Origin: Chryseosolibacter sp036402075
GTDB lineage: Bacteria; Bacteroidota; Bacteroidia; Cytophagales; Cyclobacteriaceae
Direction of reading: 5' to 3'
Assembly: GCA_036402075.1 (NCBI GenBank)
Contig: DASWTP010000216.1
Span: 1-64,000, forward strand
Length of the DNA: 64,000 nucleotides
Shown here: piece by piece, positions 17,838 through 27,638 of the stretch
Position numbering within the stretch: the first letter of the stretch is position 1
Layout of the letters: the number at the start of each line of letters is the position of its first letter
Notes under the pieces: generated by a model
The model's database searches: none
What the model was told of the DNA's origin: nothing
What the model saw: only the letters and a program-made list of their open reading frames with translations
Position numbers and translations under genes: made by a program

Positions 17838-18548
17838 ATGATGTACAAGGCTTTATTCTTTTATCTTGTTGCTTCAACAACAACCGTTGCGCAAGTCATG
17901 GTAAGTCCGCACAGCAAGTTGCTGTTTCAGCGATCCTCGCTCGGGTTTGTTTCCGAACTTCCTCCGCCACCACCCGGCACCGTGGGGTCTGCCTATTATG
18001 ATGACAACTGGCTTACGACTGACCTTTTCCTGAAAAATGAAACCAAACTCGAAGGGGTTCATGTTAAACTCGACCTTTCATCACAAAACTTTGAAATTCT
18101 TCATGAAGGAGCAGTTAAGGTCCTTCCCGGTGAACGCGTGCTTTCGTTCCAGTGGATTACGGGCAAAGGCGTACAGGAAGTTTTCGTGCGGGGTGATTAC
18201 ATCACGGCCGAAGGACTGAAGCTGACCGGTTTCATGAAGCTGCTCAGCGATACTGAACCTTTTCGGCTGATCGAGTTCTATACTGTTGAAAAGCTCTCCG
18301 CAAACTACAATCCCCAGCTTGATGTGGGCACCAAGGATCACCAGATCGTAAAGAAGTCGAGGATGTTTATTGCCAAAGACAAGCTTGTGCTTGAAGTGAA
18401 AGGGAGTAAGAAAAAATTCATCAGCGATTTCAAAGACGTTTTTCAGACCGATGTTTCCGGAATTGTGAAGGAGTTTGACATCGACACGCGAGACGACCAG
18501 GAACTCCTGGTGCTGCTCAAGCAGCTCAATTATTCTAATCCCGGGTAA
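17838..18548 (+). CDS. Secreted protein of unknown function
   Basis: The 236-residue product begins with a signal peptide (MYKALFFYLVASTTTVAQ). The mature region starts with a proline run (SELPPPPPGTVGSAYYDD) and contains a beta-rich domain (TTDLFLKNETKLEGVHVKLD...NFEILHEGAVKVLPGERVLSF), with a Lys-rich C-terminus (VKKSRMFIAKDKLVLEVKGSKKKFISDF). I do not recognise the family. It lies after the Sus-like terminator and about 70 bp before the metalloprotease gene. The second in-frame ATG at 17841 is an equally good start. Confidence 0.65.
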   Translation: MMYKALFFYLVASTTTVAQVMVSPHSKLLFQRSSLGFVSELPPPPPGTVGSAYYDDNWLTTDLFLKNETKLEGVHVKLDLSSQNFEILHEGAVKVLPGERVLSFQWITGKGVQEVFVRGDYITAEGLKLTGFMKLLSDTEPFRLIEFYTVEKLSANYNPQLDVGTKDHQIVKKSRMFIAKDKLVLEVKGSKKKFISDFKDVFQTDVSGIVKEFDIDTRDDQELLVLLKQLNYSNPG

Positions 18549-18616
18549 GCAACTCCTGTAGAAAACCTTTCCGGCTTTCAAGTATTTTTATAGCTTTAGC
18601 TTCAAACCTGAACCGT

Positions 18617-21088
18617 ATGAAGTTAAAGCTTTCTTTTTTGTTGCTATTCGTCAGCGTTTGCGTGTCTGGAGTCGCTCAAAAGAAAAACCAGGAAAAGTCA
18701 TCCGCTGAGCCCGCTAAAAATCCCATCGAAGCAAAGGTTGCAGGGCTGAAAAAGCATCCCGGATTTGTTGAATTCTACTATGATGAAAAGCAGGATAAAG
18801 TTTTCTTACTCATCAACCAGTTTAACAAGGAGTTGCTCTACGTGAATTCATTGCCTGCGGGAGTCGGCTCGAACGACATTGGCCTTGATCGTGGACAGCT
18901 CGGGGGTGAGCGTGTGGTGAGATTCGAAAAGCGCGGCCCAAAACTGCTGATGATCGAACCTAACTATCGCTACCGGGCATTGACAGAAAACGTGGCTGAG
19001 AAAAAAGCCGTGGAAGAAGCATTTGCGCAATCTGTGCTCTGGGGCTTTAAAGTGGAAGCCGAACATGAAGGTGCCGCGCTTGTCGATGCCACCGATTTTT
19101 TTATGCAGGACGCACATGGTGTCATTGAGACGCTCAAGTCGCAACAGCAGGGAACGTATACACTCGATAAATCCCGTAGCGCATTTTATCCCGAACGCAT
19201 CAAAAACTTTCCAAAGAACTCCGAGTTCGAAGTGATCCTCACGTTTACAGGTCAACCTACCGGGGCATTCATCCGAAGCGTTACACCAACACCATCGAGC
19301 GTCACGGTTCGCCAGCATCATTCGTTTATTGAATTGCCGGACAACGATTATAAGCCACGGCTTTTTGATCCACGGGCCGGCTACTTCAGCCTTTCATTTT
19401 ACGATTACGCGTCTCCGATCAGCGAACCGATCGAAAAACGATTTATTACACGCCATCGCCTGAAGAAAAAGGATCCGGCTGCAGCGATGAGTGAGGCCAT
19501 TGAGCCGATTGTCTATTACCTCGACAGTGGAACTCCTGAGCCTATTCGTTCAGCTCTTCTTGAAGGAGGCCGTTGGTGGAATCAGGCATTCGAAGCTGCG
19601 GGTTTTAAGGATGCGTTTCGCGTGGAGATGATGCCAGAGGGTGCCGACCCGATGGATGTCCGCTATAACGTGATCAATTGGGTTCATCGGTCCACCAGGG
19701 GCTGGTCGTATGGAGCATCGATCACCGACCCGCGAACGGGCGAAATTCTGAAAGGTCATGTCACGCTCGGATCTCTTCGCGTGCGACAGGATTTTCTCAT
19801 CGCGGAAGGATTACTTGCTCCGTATGAGACAGGAAAGCCGGTTTCAAAGGAAATGGAAGAGATGGCGTTAGCCCGTTTGCGGCAGCTCTCGGCACATGAG
19901 ATCGGCCACACCATCGGACTCGCCCACAGCTATTCGTCAAGCTCGGAAAAACTTGCCTCTGTCATGGATTACCCTCATCCCATGGTGACGCTGACAAACG
20001 GAAAAATTTCTATGGCCAATGCCTACGACAATAAAATTGGCGCGTGGGATAAAGTAGCTATCCGTTTTGGTTATTCAGAATTTGCAGACAACGAGGCTGA
20101 ACAATTGAATAAAATCCTTCAGGATGCGTTGAAAGAAGGCTTGACGTTTCTTTCCGACCAGGACGCACGTCCATTAGGCAGCGCACATCCCTTTGCTCAC
20201 TTGTGGGACAACGGAACTAATCCTGCTGACGAGCTGAACCGTGTGCTTGACATCCGCAAGGTAGCGTTGCAAAACTTTGGCGAGAACAATATTCGCCCAG
20301 GAAGGCCTATGGCTACCCTTGAAGAGGCCCTTGTGCCTGTCTATTTCTTCCATCGGTATCAGACTGAAGCTGCAGCAAAGATGATCGGTGGTCTGAATTA
20401 TCGTTATGCCCTGCGTGGCGATGGCCAGCCCGTTACACAATTTGTTCCTGCAGCAGAACAGGCTAAAGCACTTGAATCGCTTCTCCGCACGATCGCACCC
20501 GAAACGCTGACACTTCCTGAAAATTTAATCCAGGTCATTCCTCCGAGACCAATCGGTTATTCCCGCAGCCGCGAAGTCATTAAGACGCGTACCGATCTTG
20601 CGTTCGATGCATTAAGTCCTGCAGAGAGTGCCGCGGACATGACCATTGGCTTACTACTCCATCCCGCAAGAGCGCAACGTCTGTTGGAACACAATAGTCG
20701 CAACCAGGAGCAGCCTTCCCTCGAGTCTGTTATTGATCGTTTGATTGCCGCGACCTATCGTTCAGAAATTCGGTCTGGCCACGCGAAAATGGTGCAGTTT
20801 ACCGTGAATGATGTATTTCTCACCAACCTATTCAAGCTTGCTGCGAGTAAGGAAAGTTCGGGGTTGGTAAAATCTGTGGCGAATTCGAAGATTGATCAGC
20901 TGGCCAGTCACATCGGTGCACGTATGAAGACTATAACGGATACCCATAGTCAGGTATTTTTTAAATATGCGCTTCAGCGGATTGCGGATTACAAAGACGA
21001 TCCATCCGAATTTGTTATCGAAAATGTGCTGCCACCGCCTCCGGGACAGCCGATTGGTTCAACAAATCCTTTGTTTTGTGACCACTAA
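18617..21088 (+). CDS. Zinc-dependent metalloprotease (DUF5117/DUF4953 family)
   Basis: The protein (823 residues) has a signal peptide (MKLKLSFLLLFVSVCVSGVAQ). The zinc site HEIGHTIGLAH (about residues 427-437) is a full metzincin HExxHxxGxxH, followed by the Met-turn-like SVMDYPHP. N-terminal (DUF5117-like) and C-terminal (DUF4953-like) regions match the large secreted zinc metalloproteases of Bacteroidota in length and order. It probably works in the periplasm or on the surface, cleaving proteins or peptides. Its position after a SusC/SusD locus that has no glycoside hydrolase suggests, without proof, a protein or peptide substrate for that locus. Confidence 0.9.
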   Translation: MKLKLSFLLLFVSVCVSGVAQKKNQEKSSAEPAKNPIEAKVAGLKKHPGFVEFYYDEKQDKVFLLINQFNKELLYVNSLPAGVGSNDIGLDRGQLGGERVVRFEKRGPKLLMIEPNYRYRALTENVAEKKAVEEAFAQSVLWGFKVEAEHEGAALVDATDFFMQDAHGVIETLKSQQQGTYTLDKSRSAFYPERIKNFPKNSEFEVILTFTGQPTGAFIRSVTPTPSSVTVRQHHSFIELPDNDYKPRLFDPRAGYFSLSFYDYASPISEPIEKRFITRHRLKKKDPAAAMSEAIEPIVYYLDSGTPEPIRSALLEGGRWWNQAFEAAGFKDAFRVEMMPEGADPMDVRYNVINWVHRSTRGWSYGASITDPRTGEILKGHVTLGSLRVRQDFLIAEGLLAPYETGKPVSKEMEEMALARLRQLSAHEIGHTIGLAHSYSSSSEKLASVMDYPHPMVTLTNGKISMANAYDNKIGAWDKVAIRFGYSEFADNEAEQLNKILQDALKEGLTFLSDQDARPLGSAHPFAHLWDNGTNPADELNRVLDIRKVALQNFGENNIRPGRPMATLEEALVPVYFFHRYQTEAAAKMIGGLNYRYALRGDGQPVTQFVPAAEQAKALESLLRTIAPETLTLPENLIQVIPPRPIGYSRSREVIKTRTDLAFDALSPAESAADMTIGLLLHPARAQRLLEHNSRNQEQPSLESVIDRLIAATYRSEIRSGHAKMVQFTVNDVFLTNLFKLAASKESSGLVKSVANSKIDQLASHIGARMKTITDTHSQVFFKYALQRIADYKDDPSEFVIENVLPPPPGQPIGSTNPLFCDH

Positions 21089-21213
21089 GTGCAGAAAATA
21101 CGAGAAACCTGCCAGACAGGCGTAATGTAGGATTTTGGTGATTTTTAACCAGCAATTCATAACGTACTGTCGTTAGTTGCAATCGTTATAGCTTGGTTAA
21201 AGATCTTCCATTG

Positions 21214-23133
21214 ATGCGTTTTTGCATATTTTTTCTATCGGTAGCCTTGGGATTTGCGACACGAAATGGTGTGGCACAGCACAAGATTGACAGCCTTGAA
21301 AGCCTGGTCACATCCGTGCCATCCGATACTACCAAGGTGTGGCTTTTGAACCAGTTGGTTGAACAGCTCCGTGAGAAGGATAACAATAAAGCATTTGCAT
21401 ACGCACAACAAGCCACTGATCTCGCACAGCTGCTCAATTACAAGAACGGACAAGCCTTAGCGCTCGAAAACCTTGGGTGGATTCTCTATCGAAGGGGTGA
21501 CTTTTCAAAATCGATGGAGATATCCACGAAGGCCTTGCGGTTAACAGAAGAGATCGGAGACAGAAAAGCAATTGCGAGGTGTCTTATAAGTATCGCGGCT
21601 ATCAACTTTGAGCAGAAGCGCTTTCATGAGGCGATCCGCTATTTTAAAGAAGCCTATACGATCGCGAGGGAAGCAAACGACCTTCGAACGATGGCGCGAT
21701 GTTTCAACAACATTGCATACACCTATCGCGGACTGGAGCGATACGATTCAGCCGCGGTTTACGCGTACGATGCCGTGCACCTCAGTGACCAGGCCGGTGA
21801 CATCTACATGCGTGGCTTCGCGCTTCGCACGCTTGGAGATGTCGAACTTGGATTTCATAAACCAAAACTCGCCCTCGAGAAATACTTCAGCTGCTATGAA
21901 ATCGCCCTGAAACTTGATAACACATTCCTCAAATCATCCGTCCTTCACCGCATCGCAAAAAGCTACAACGAGCTAAAGCAGTACGATGAGGCACTCAACT
22001 ACTTGCATGAGAATATTACCATCGCCAAAAAGTACGGCTTCAAAGATGAGCTTGAGCGAGCATACAAGTTGCTGTCAGAAATATATTATAACGTTAACGA
22101 CCTGAAAGAAGCCTATCGCTATCAAACGTTGTATGTTGGTCTTCACGACTCGCTGTACGACCAACGCGGCCAGGAGCAGATTGCCATGATGCAGATCCGC
22201 TATGAGACAGAAATGAAACAGGCGCAGATCGAGCTGTTGACAAAAGATGCGGAATTGAAGGAGAAGGACATCAACCGCAAGCAGGTCTGGATTTACTTTT
22301 ATGTTGGCTGTCTTAGTCTGCTGGTGATCTTAGCATTCGTTTTTTATTACAACAACCGCCACAATCGAAATGCAAGAATTTCGCTTCAGCAGAAGAACCG
22401 GGAAATTCAAACGCAAACGCTGCAGCTCCGGAATCTCAATTCAACGAAGGACAAGCTCTTCTCGATTATCAGCCACGACCTACGGAGCCCGGTGGCGAGC
22501 TTGCGCGCGTTAATGGAGATTGTAAACACGACCGGGCTGACGCAGGAAGAGTTTGTTGAAATTACCAGGGGTCTGAAACGAAACCTCGATTCGGTTTACG
22601 ATGACCTCGACAATCTGCTGCTGTGGGCGCAAAGCCAGCTGAAGGGCCTGAAGGCAGTTCCTGAACACATCGACCTGCGAACACTGGCCGATGAAAAGAT
22701 CAATGTTTTTGCTGATGCTGCCAAAGCGAAAAACCTTACGATTACGAACCTCATCCCTAACGGAACGATTGCCTTTGCCGACAGGAATCATATCGGCCTG
22801 GTGTTCCGAAATCTGCTGGCGAACGCTGTCAAGTTCAATGCACGAGGTGGTGAGGTGCGAATATTTGCTGAGGAAAGCCCGAACGAGTTTCATATTTCCA
22901 TTGCCGACTCGGGCGTTGGAATCAATGAGTCAGACCTCGGTAAGTTGTTTAACCCGGAAACTCATTTCACTACTCAGGGCACAAACAAAGAGAAGGGGAT
23001 GGGAATCGGATTATTGCTGACGAAGGAGTTTCTCGAAAAGAATAATGGATCCATTCGCGTTTCAAGCACGCCAGGCCTGGGTACAACCTTCACCTTCTCA
23101 CTGAAGGCGGTAAAAGTTCCCGTTGAAGCATAA
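21214..23133 (+). CDS. TPR-containing sensor histidine kinase
   Basis: From the ATG at 21214 the protein has 639 residues, with a signal peptide (MRFCIFFLSVALGFATRNGVAQ). A periplasmic TPR solenoid (about residues 30-320; repeated units such as GQALALENLGWILYRRGDFSKSMEIS) is followed by one membrane helix (WIYFYVGCLSLLVILAFVFYY). A coiled-coil linker leads to a HisKA domain with SIISHDLRSPVAS (His421) and a HATPase_c domain ending GMGIGLLLTKEFLEKNNGSI. A TTG at 21193 would add only seven residues. No response regulator is adjacent, so the partner is unlinked. Confidence 0.93.
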   Translation: MRFCIFFLSVALGFATRNGVAQHKIDSLESLVTSVPSDTTKVWLLNQLVEQLREKDNNKAFAYAQQATDLAQLLNYKNGQALALENLGWILYRRGDFSKSMEISTKALRLTEEIGDRKAIARCLISIAAINFEQKRFHEAIRYFKEAYTIAREANDLRTMARCFNNIAYTYRGLERYDSAAVYAYDAVHLSDQAGDIYMRGFALRTLGDVELGFHKPKLALEKYFSCYEIALKLDNTFLKSSVLHRIAKSYNELKQYDEALNYLHENITIAKKYGFKDELERAYKLLSEIYYNVNDLKEAYRYQTLYVGLHDSLYDQRGQEQIAMMQIRYETEMKQAQIELLTKDAELKEKDINRKQVWIYFYVGCLSLLVILAFVFYYNNRHNRNARISLQQKNREIQTQTLQLRNLNSTKDKLFSIISHDLRSPVASLRALMEIVNTTGLTQEEFVEITRGLKRNLDSVYDDLDNLLLWAQSQLKGLKAVPEHIDLRTLADEKINVFADAAKAKNLTITNLIPNGTIAFADRNHIGLVFRNLLANAVKFNARGGEVRIFAEESPNEFHISIADSGVGINESDLGKLFNPETHFTTQGTNKEKGMGIGLLLTKEFLEKNNGSIRVSSTPGLGTTFTFSLKAVKVPVEA

Positions 23134-23189
23134 GGCTCCGTTTGCTTCTGTGTTGGAGGCCGGCTATCTTGACTTCAAATAGAAATACC

Positions 23190-24209
23190 ATGGCCCCGCG
23201 CAAGTTGATTAAGATTACATTTCCGTTCCTGCTATTAGCTGGATTATATTTTCTCGGCCCTTCTGCGGACCAGGCGCAATATGATCTGGCGATGCCAACG
23301 GTGCCCGCTTCGGCAGACCAGTTGAATGCGTATGTTAGTAGCCAGGAGCAAAGACATAAGCTCAAGCCCGACAACGAGGCAAGGATTGTCTGGGCGGACA
23401 GTGCACGAGTTAAGACTCCCTATGCCATTGTGTACCTGCACGGTTTTTCTGCCTGTCAAAAGGAAGGAGATCCTGTTCATCGAAGAATTGCGAAAGCCTT
23501 CGGATCGAACTTGTATTTGTCCCGCTTGTCTGACCATGGCATCGATACCACGGAAACACTTCAGTTCTTTACCGCGGAACGTGTTTGGGAATCAGCAAAA
23601 GAAGCGCTTGCTATCGGTGAGGCGATCGGAGAGAAGGTGATTTTAGTGAGCACCTCCACCGGGGGGACACTTGCCCTGAAACTCGCTGCCGAGTACCCTG
23701 AGCGCATCCATGCCTTAATTAATTTATCACCGAACATTGCAATCAATAATCCAGCTGCATTCTTGTTAAATGACCCGTGGGGGTTGCAGATTGCCCGCAT
23801 GGTGATGGGAGGTAAGTATCGGGAAACGGGTGCAGCTGATGAAAAATCACAGTATTGGAACAACAAGTATCGCCTCGAAGCGGTTGTTGAACTGCAGGAA
23901 CTGGTTGAGTCCACGATGACAGATGAAACGTTTTCAAGAGTGAAGCAACCTTCGCTCACCCTTTATTACTACAAAGATGAGCAGCACCAGGATCCCGAAG
24001 TGAAAGTGAGCGCGATGCTGGAGATGCATAAGAAGCTGGGAACGCCTGAATCTCTGAAGGTAGCGAAAGCCATTCCCAATGCCGGAGCTCACGTTATTGG
24101 TGGAGCACTTGCATCCAACGATGTGGAAACGGTTTACCTGGAGATGGAAAAGTTTCTATCCGAAACTGTTCATGTAACGAAAGCACCCCTTGCAGAAATT
24201 AAACAATAA
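23190..24209 (+). CDS. Alpha/beta hydrolase
   Basis: This 339-residue protein has an N-terminal membrane helix or signal anchor (LIKITFPFLLLAGLYFLGPS). The alpha/beta-hydrolase core includes AIVYLHGFSACQKEGD (oxyanion HG motif), a nucleophile elbow VLVSTSTGGTLAL (S-x-S-x-G form), the acid region near YYYKDEQHQDPEV and the catalytic His in NAGAHVIGGAL. It is likely an esterase or lipase-like enzyme at the inner membrane facing the periplasm. The TTG at 23142 is rejected because it only adds an unlikely extension. Its 3' end overlaps the convergent DUF3667 gene by 11 bp. Confidence 0.85.
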   Translation: MAPRKLIKITFPFLLLAGLYFLGPSADQAQYDLAMPTVPASADQLNAYVSSQEQRHKLKPDNEARIVWADSARVKTPYAIVYLHGFSACQKEGDPVHRRIAKAFGSNLYLSRLSDHGIDTTETLQFFTAERVWESAKEALAIGEAIGEKVILVSTSTGGTLALKLAAEYPERIHALINLSPNIAINNPAAFLLNDPWGLQIARMVMGGKYRETGAADEKSQYWNNKYRLEAVVELQELVESTMTDETFSRVKQPSLTLYYYKDEQHQDPEVKVSAMLEMHKKLGTPESLKVAKAIPNAGAHVIGGALASNDVETVYLEMEKFLSETVHVTKAPLAEIKQ

Positions 24210-24942
24210 GGTGTTTCACGACTACATATCCAAAGATCACCGCCCAAAAGAGAATAACAAACAAGATCCTTATGACGATCGCTTTGATGATCGTAAATGC
24301 AATATGTTGCTGAAAGAATTGTCTGTATGCAACGGTGAGAAACGCAAGGTAGAGTATTTCGTACGCGACTGAGTTAAACCAAAAGAAGTACTGTGGGAAG
24401 AGCAAAGAAAGGGGAATAAATATAACCAAACGAACAATGGCTGCCTCTCCGAAGATGAATGAATGCAGCACCAAGTTTTCTCCGTAATTAAATGGCTTTC
24501 GAATGAAAAAAATCCAGCTGAGGAAGGCGAACAGGGGCGCCATTAAAAGTAAGATTAACCATTTGCCGTTGTGTGAAGCAATTTCAAAAACCTCTGTCCA
24601 GTAAGGATGACCTTGACGGGTCCCTCTCCCCGAACTGGAGGTCAGCCGGTCCATGTATCCCGTAATGGTTCCAAAATAGGCGAGTAGTGCCGAGGAAATG
24701 ACAAGGAAGCTCAATGGATTAAAATATCGCTTGCGTTTTCCTTCCACGTATTCCTTCGCAATGAAACCCGGTCGTGTTATGAGCTGCTTGACCAGCAACA
24801 AGAAACCCTTGTCTGCGTGGGTAACAGAATGAAAACCTTCATGCAGTACGTGACCTACCGAAATGCGATGAATTTCTTTCTTCTGGCCGCAGGTGGGGCA
24901 GAACGTTGTTTCTACGAGACCGTTACAGTTTGCGCAGATCAT
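24199..24942 (-). CDS. DUF3667 domain-containing membrane protein
   Basis: The 247-residue protein begins with a zinc-ribbon-like cluster (MICANCNGLVETTFCPTCGQ; CxxC...CxxC), then HRISVGHVLHEGFHSVTHADKGFLLLVKQLITRPG and YVEGKRKRYFNPLSFLVISSALLAYFG, which are the DUF3667 signature. Four or more membrane helices follow. The function of the family is unknown. Its ATG overlaps the stop codon of kdsB (ATGA), so the two are translationally coupled. Confidence 0.88.
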   Translation of the reverse strand: MICANCNGLVETTFCPTCGQKKEIHRISVGHVLHEGFHSVTHADKGFLLLVKQLITRPGFIAKEYVEGKRKRYFNPLSFLVISSALLAYFGTITGYMDRLTSSSGRGTRQGHPYWTEVFEIASHNGKWLILLLMAPLFAFLSWIFFIRKPFNYGENLVLHSFIFGEAAIVRLVIFIPLSLLFPQYFFWFNSVAYEILYLAFLTVAYRQFFQQHIAFTIIKAIVIRILFVILFWAVIFGYVVVKHLIV

Positions 24943-25694
24943 TTTTTTAGCGTTAAGGTGTGGAGTACTTTTTCAAGGTCTTCAGGCGTATCAATGGCAA
25001 CTGTGTCGCCCGTGGTGATAGCCGTTTTGATTTTGAAGCCATGTTCAAGCCAGCGAAGTTGTTCCAGCGACTCCGCTTTTTCGAGTGACGAGGGCGCGAG
25101 TTTAGTAACCTTCTTCAGAATGTCAACGCGGTAGCCGTAGATGCCGATATGCTGAAAGAAGGTATGCTGGCTCAACCATGCCGATGGCTCTGCTCCGCGC
25201 ACATAAGGAATGGCATGGCGACTAAAATAGATTGCAAATTGATCGGAATCGACAATCACTTTTGGCGAGTTCGGACTCAGCAAAACCTCCGTGCTGGTAA
25301 TCTTCTTGATTAGCGTTGCCAATTCGGTGCGATGATCGTCAAAACATTTGCATACAAGGTCGATTTGTTTCGGATCGATGAAGGGCTCGTCTCCCTGAAT
25401 ATTGATAACGGCATCAGCTTGCAGGTGCATCGCTTCAACCACCTCCGCACAACGGTCAGTGCCGCTCGGGTGTGACGGTGCCGTCATGCATACTTTTCCA
25501 CCAAACTGCGTAACTGCCGTGGCAATGCGCTGGTCGTCCGTTGCTACAATGACGTCATTCAATGTCTCGCTTTTTTTCACCTGCTCGTATACGCGCTGGA
25601 TCATTGATTTTCCTGCGATGTCGATGAGCGGTTTTCCGGGAAATCTGGTAGAGGCGTAGCGCGCGGGGATGATGCCGATGATGGTCTTCTTCAT
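24939..25694 (-). CDS. kdsB: 3-deoxy-manno-octulosonate cytidylyltransferase
   Basis: The 251-residue enzyme activates Kdo with CTP to CMP-Kdo for lipopolysaccharide inner-core synthesis in the cytoplasm. Family motifs are clear: MKKTIIGIIPARYASTRFPGKPL at the N-terminus, VIVATDDQRI, HPSGTDRCAEV, AVINIQGDEPFI and HIGIYGYRVDIL. The start at 25694 gives the canonical N-terminus; an upstream in-frame ATG at 25724 would add ten residues not seen in the family. It is followed by the coupled DUF3667 gene. Confidence 0.96.
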   Translation of the reverse strand: MKKTIIGIIPARYASTRFPGKPLIDIAGKSMIQRVYEQVKKSETLNDVIVATDDQRIATAVTQFGGKVCMTAPSHPSGTDRCAEVVEAMHLQADAVINIQGDEPFIDPKQIDLVCKCFDDHRTELATLIKKITSTEVLLSPNSPKVIVDSDQFAIYFSRHAIPYVRGAEPSAWLSQHTFFQHIGIYGYRVDILKKVTKLAPSSLEKAESLEQLRWLEHGFKIKTAITTGDTVAIDTPEDLEKVLHTLTLKK

Positions 25695-25781
25695 TGCGGG
25701 GTTAGGTGTTTTTGGAGATGCCAAAGCACTAAATTAGCAGGAAATCGGTAATTTGGCGAACTCATCCAGAACCAACATTCT

Positions 25782-26129
25782 ATGACCGTTGACTTCCTGC
25801 GACAATTTTGCAAGACACTGCCTGCAGTAACCGAGGACATTAAATGGGGTCATGACCTCTGCTTCTGTGTAGGTGCCAAGATGTTTTGCGTAACGGGTCT
25901 CGAAGGTCCCTTTTCCGCCTCGTTTAAAGTCACTGACGAAGAATTCGAAGAGATGTCTGAGACCGAGGGAATGGAGCCGGCCCCCTACATGGCCAGGCAC
26001 AAATGGATACTGGTAACCAAATCATCGGCACTTAAAAAGAAAGACTGGGAACGTCATATTCGCCAGTCATACGAAATGGTTCGGGATAAACTTCCAAAGA
26101 AGCTCAGGAAAGATCTAAAACTTGATTGA
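25782..26129 (+). CDS. MmcQ/YjbR family protein
   Basis: The 115-residue protein matches the small MmcQ/YjbR fold (CyaY-like DNA-binding superfamily): LRQFCKTLPAVTEDIKWGHDLCFCVGAKMFCV at the N-terminus, SASFKVTDEEFEEM and PAPYMARHKWILVTKSSALKKKDWERHIRQSYEMV at the C-terminus. The family is often called DNA-binding but its role is unresolved. It is divergently placed 87 bp from kdsB and is followed by 257 bp without a gene. Confidence 0.88.
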   Translation: MTVDFLRQFCKTLPAVTEDIKWGHDLCFCVGAKMFCVTGLEGPFSASFKVTDEEFEEMSETEGMEPAPYMARHKWILVTKSSALKKKDWERHIRQSYEMVRDKLPKKLRKDLKLD

Positions 26130-26386
26130 TGTTCGAGCCATTCGGCTCCATGCACATTACTGCCCAATTTTTTTCAAGGGCATCGAAGCGTCAGCGCCAC
26201 GAGAATGACTCTCGAAATTCTGTGACGAGACTCATCATTATCTGGCCTTGCTCCTGACTATCTTTCGGCTTGTTGCCGTGAAAACGTTGGGAGGCATAGT
26301 TCTTTTCGCCCCGGTCACGCTGAGCAAGACGCGAAATCTTTGCTGCGCTCAGCAGTACCAACCATTTACGTTAAAACATCAGCACT

Positions 26387-26956
26387 ATGCAAAAGTCAAC
26401 AAAAAGAACTACTGCCGCTAAAAAGGCACAGGCCGCACCAACAAAAGAACAAAATGAGTCGATGTTACAGGAGTTGTTCCTCGATGAACTCAAGGACATC
26501 TATTGGGCAGAGAAGCACCTGGTGAAAGCCCTTCCAAAAATGAAAAAAGCTGCGACATCCGAGGCGCTAGCTACCGCCTTCGATGACCATTTAGCGGTAA
26601 CACAGGAGCAGGTAGCCAGGCTCGAGCAGGTATTCGAACTTCTCGGAGAAAAACCGCGTGGTAAAAAATGTGAAGCTATGGAAGGGCTGGTGAAAGAGGC
26701 CGAGTCAGTGATAGAAGACACAGAGGATGGTTCTTCCACACGGGATGTAGGTTTAATTATTGGCGCACAGAAAATTGAACACTATGAAATAGCATCCTAT
26801 GGTGGTCTGGCACAGGTTGCCAAAACGCTTGGCCTTGAAGAAATTGGCAATCTACTTGGCGAAACGCTCGAGGAGGAGAAAGAGACGGATCAGCTGCTGA
26901 CCAATCTTGCTGAAAATAATATCAACGAGTCGGCTACGCAGGAGATTGAAGGGTAA
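26387..26956 (+). CDS. YciE/DUF892 ferritin-like protein
   Basis: The 189-residue protein starts with a Lys/Thr-rich tail and then shows the DUF892 signature LQELFLDELKDIYWAEKHLVKALPKM. The remainder is a four-helix ferritin-like bundle with Glu and His ligands (IIGAQKIEHYEIASYG, EETLEEEKETDQLL-type helix). YciE/DUF892 proteins are induced by osmotic and general stress, and some bind a di-metal centre. This is the first gene of a stress-type cluster up to 30.8 kb, with its own terminator. A 257-bp gap upstream (26130-26386) holds no gene I can support. Confidence 0.9.
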   Translation: MQKSTKRTTAAKKAQAAPTKEQNESMLQELFLDELKDIYWAEKHLVKALPKMKKAATSEALATAFDDHLAVTQEQVARLEQVFELLGEKPRGKKCEAMEGLVKEAESVIEDTEDGSSTRDVGLIIGAQKIEHYEIASYGGLAQVAKTLGLEEIGNLLGETLEEEKETDQLLTNLAENNINESATQEIEG

Positions 26957-26980
26957 CGTCACCAAAGATTCGCATTTTAC

Positions 26981-27006
26981 AAGTCAGGGCCTTCCCTGAC
27001 TTTTTT
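26981..27006 (+). terminator. Terminator after the YciE-like gene
   Basis: A 9-bp perfect stem AAGTCAGGG / CCCTGACTT with a 4-nt loop (CCTT) runs into TTTT, 25 bases after the stop codon. Confidence 0.88.
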
Positions 27007-27089
27007 GTTGGTTCGGTATGCAATGCGACATCCGTTGTGTCAAAGTTGAACTTAACCTTGTAAATTACCAGGGCTAACAACGCATAACC

Positions 27090-27578
27090 ATGACAACAAC
27101 TAAAAATAAGAAAGGGGTTTCGAGAGTCTTTGATCGTATTGCAACACGGGTTACCCAGTTCGCAGGCCGTCCTGCCGCATTCATAATTGCTTCATTTCTC
27201 GTCATTATCTGGGCGATCACCGGGCCGCTCTTTGATTTTTCTACAACCTGGCAACTCGTAATCAACACCGGCACCACGATCATCACGTTCCTTATGGTTT
27301 TTATTATTCAGCAAACCCAGAATAAAGACACGCTTGCCTTGCAACTCAAGCTGAACGAACTTATTGCGTGCAATGAGAAGGCAAGCAACCGCCTGATCGA
27401 AATTGAGGATCTGACTGAGCAGGAATTGATCGTTTTGAAGAAGTTTTATATCAAGCTTTCAACCCTTGCTGAGAATGAAAATGATCTCTACAGCTCACAC
27501 TCCATTGATGAAGCGAATGTGTTTCACCAACAGAAACGGAAGAAAAGAAAAGACTCAGGCATCATTAAGGGCGGTTGA
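27090..27578 (+). CDS. Low-affinity iron permease family protein
   Basis: The 162-residue protein matches PF04120: an N-terminal basic stretch, VFDRIATRVTQFAGRPAAFIIASFLVIIWAITGPLFDFS (first membrane helix), and WQLVINTGTTIITFLMVFIIQQTQNKDTLALQLKLNELI (second helix and the highly conserved QNTQNRD-like motif). A cytoplasmic helical tail follows. Iron transport is documented for fungal Fet4; for these short bacterial proteins the activity is not proven. It stands alone between two terminators in the stress cluster. Confidence 0.9.
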   Translation: MTTTKNKKGVSRVFDRIATRVTQFAGRPAAFIIASFLVIIWAITGPLFDFSTTWQLVINTGTTIITFLMVFIIQQTQNKDTLALQLKLNELIACNEKASNRLIEIEDLTEQELIVLKKFYIKLSTLAENENDLYSSHSIDEANVFHQQKRKKRKDSGIIKGG

Positions 27579-27638
27579 ATCATCGCGGTTGCGATTGGCG
27601 TGGCCTGTAAGCAAGGCTTTGAGCGCTGGAGTAGGCAC

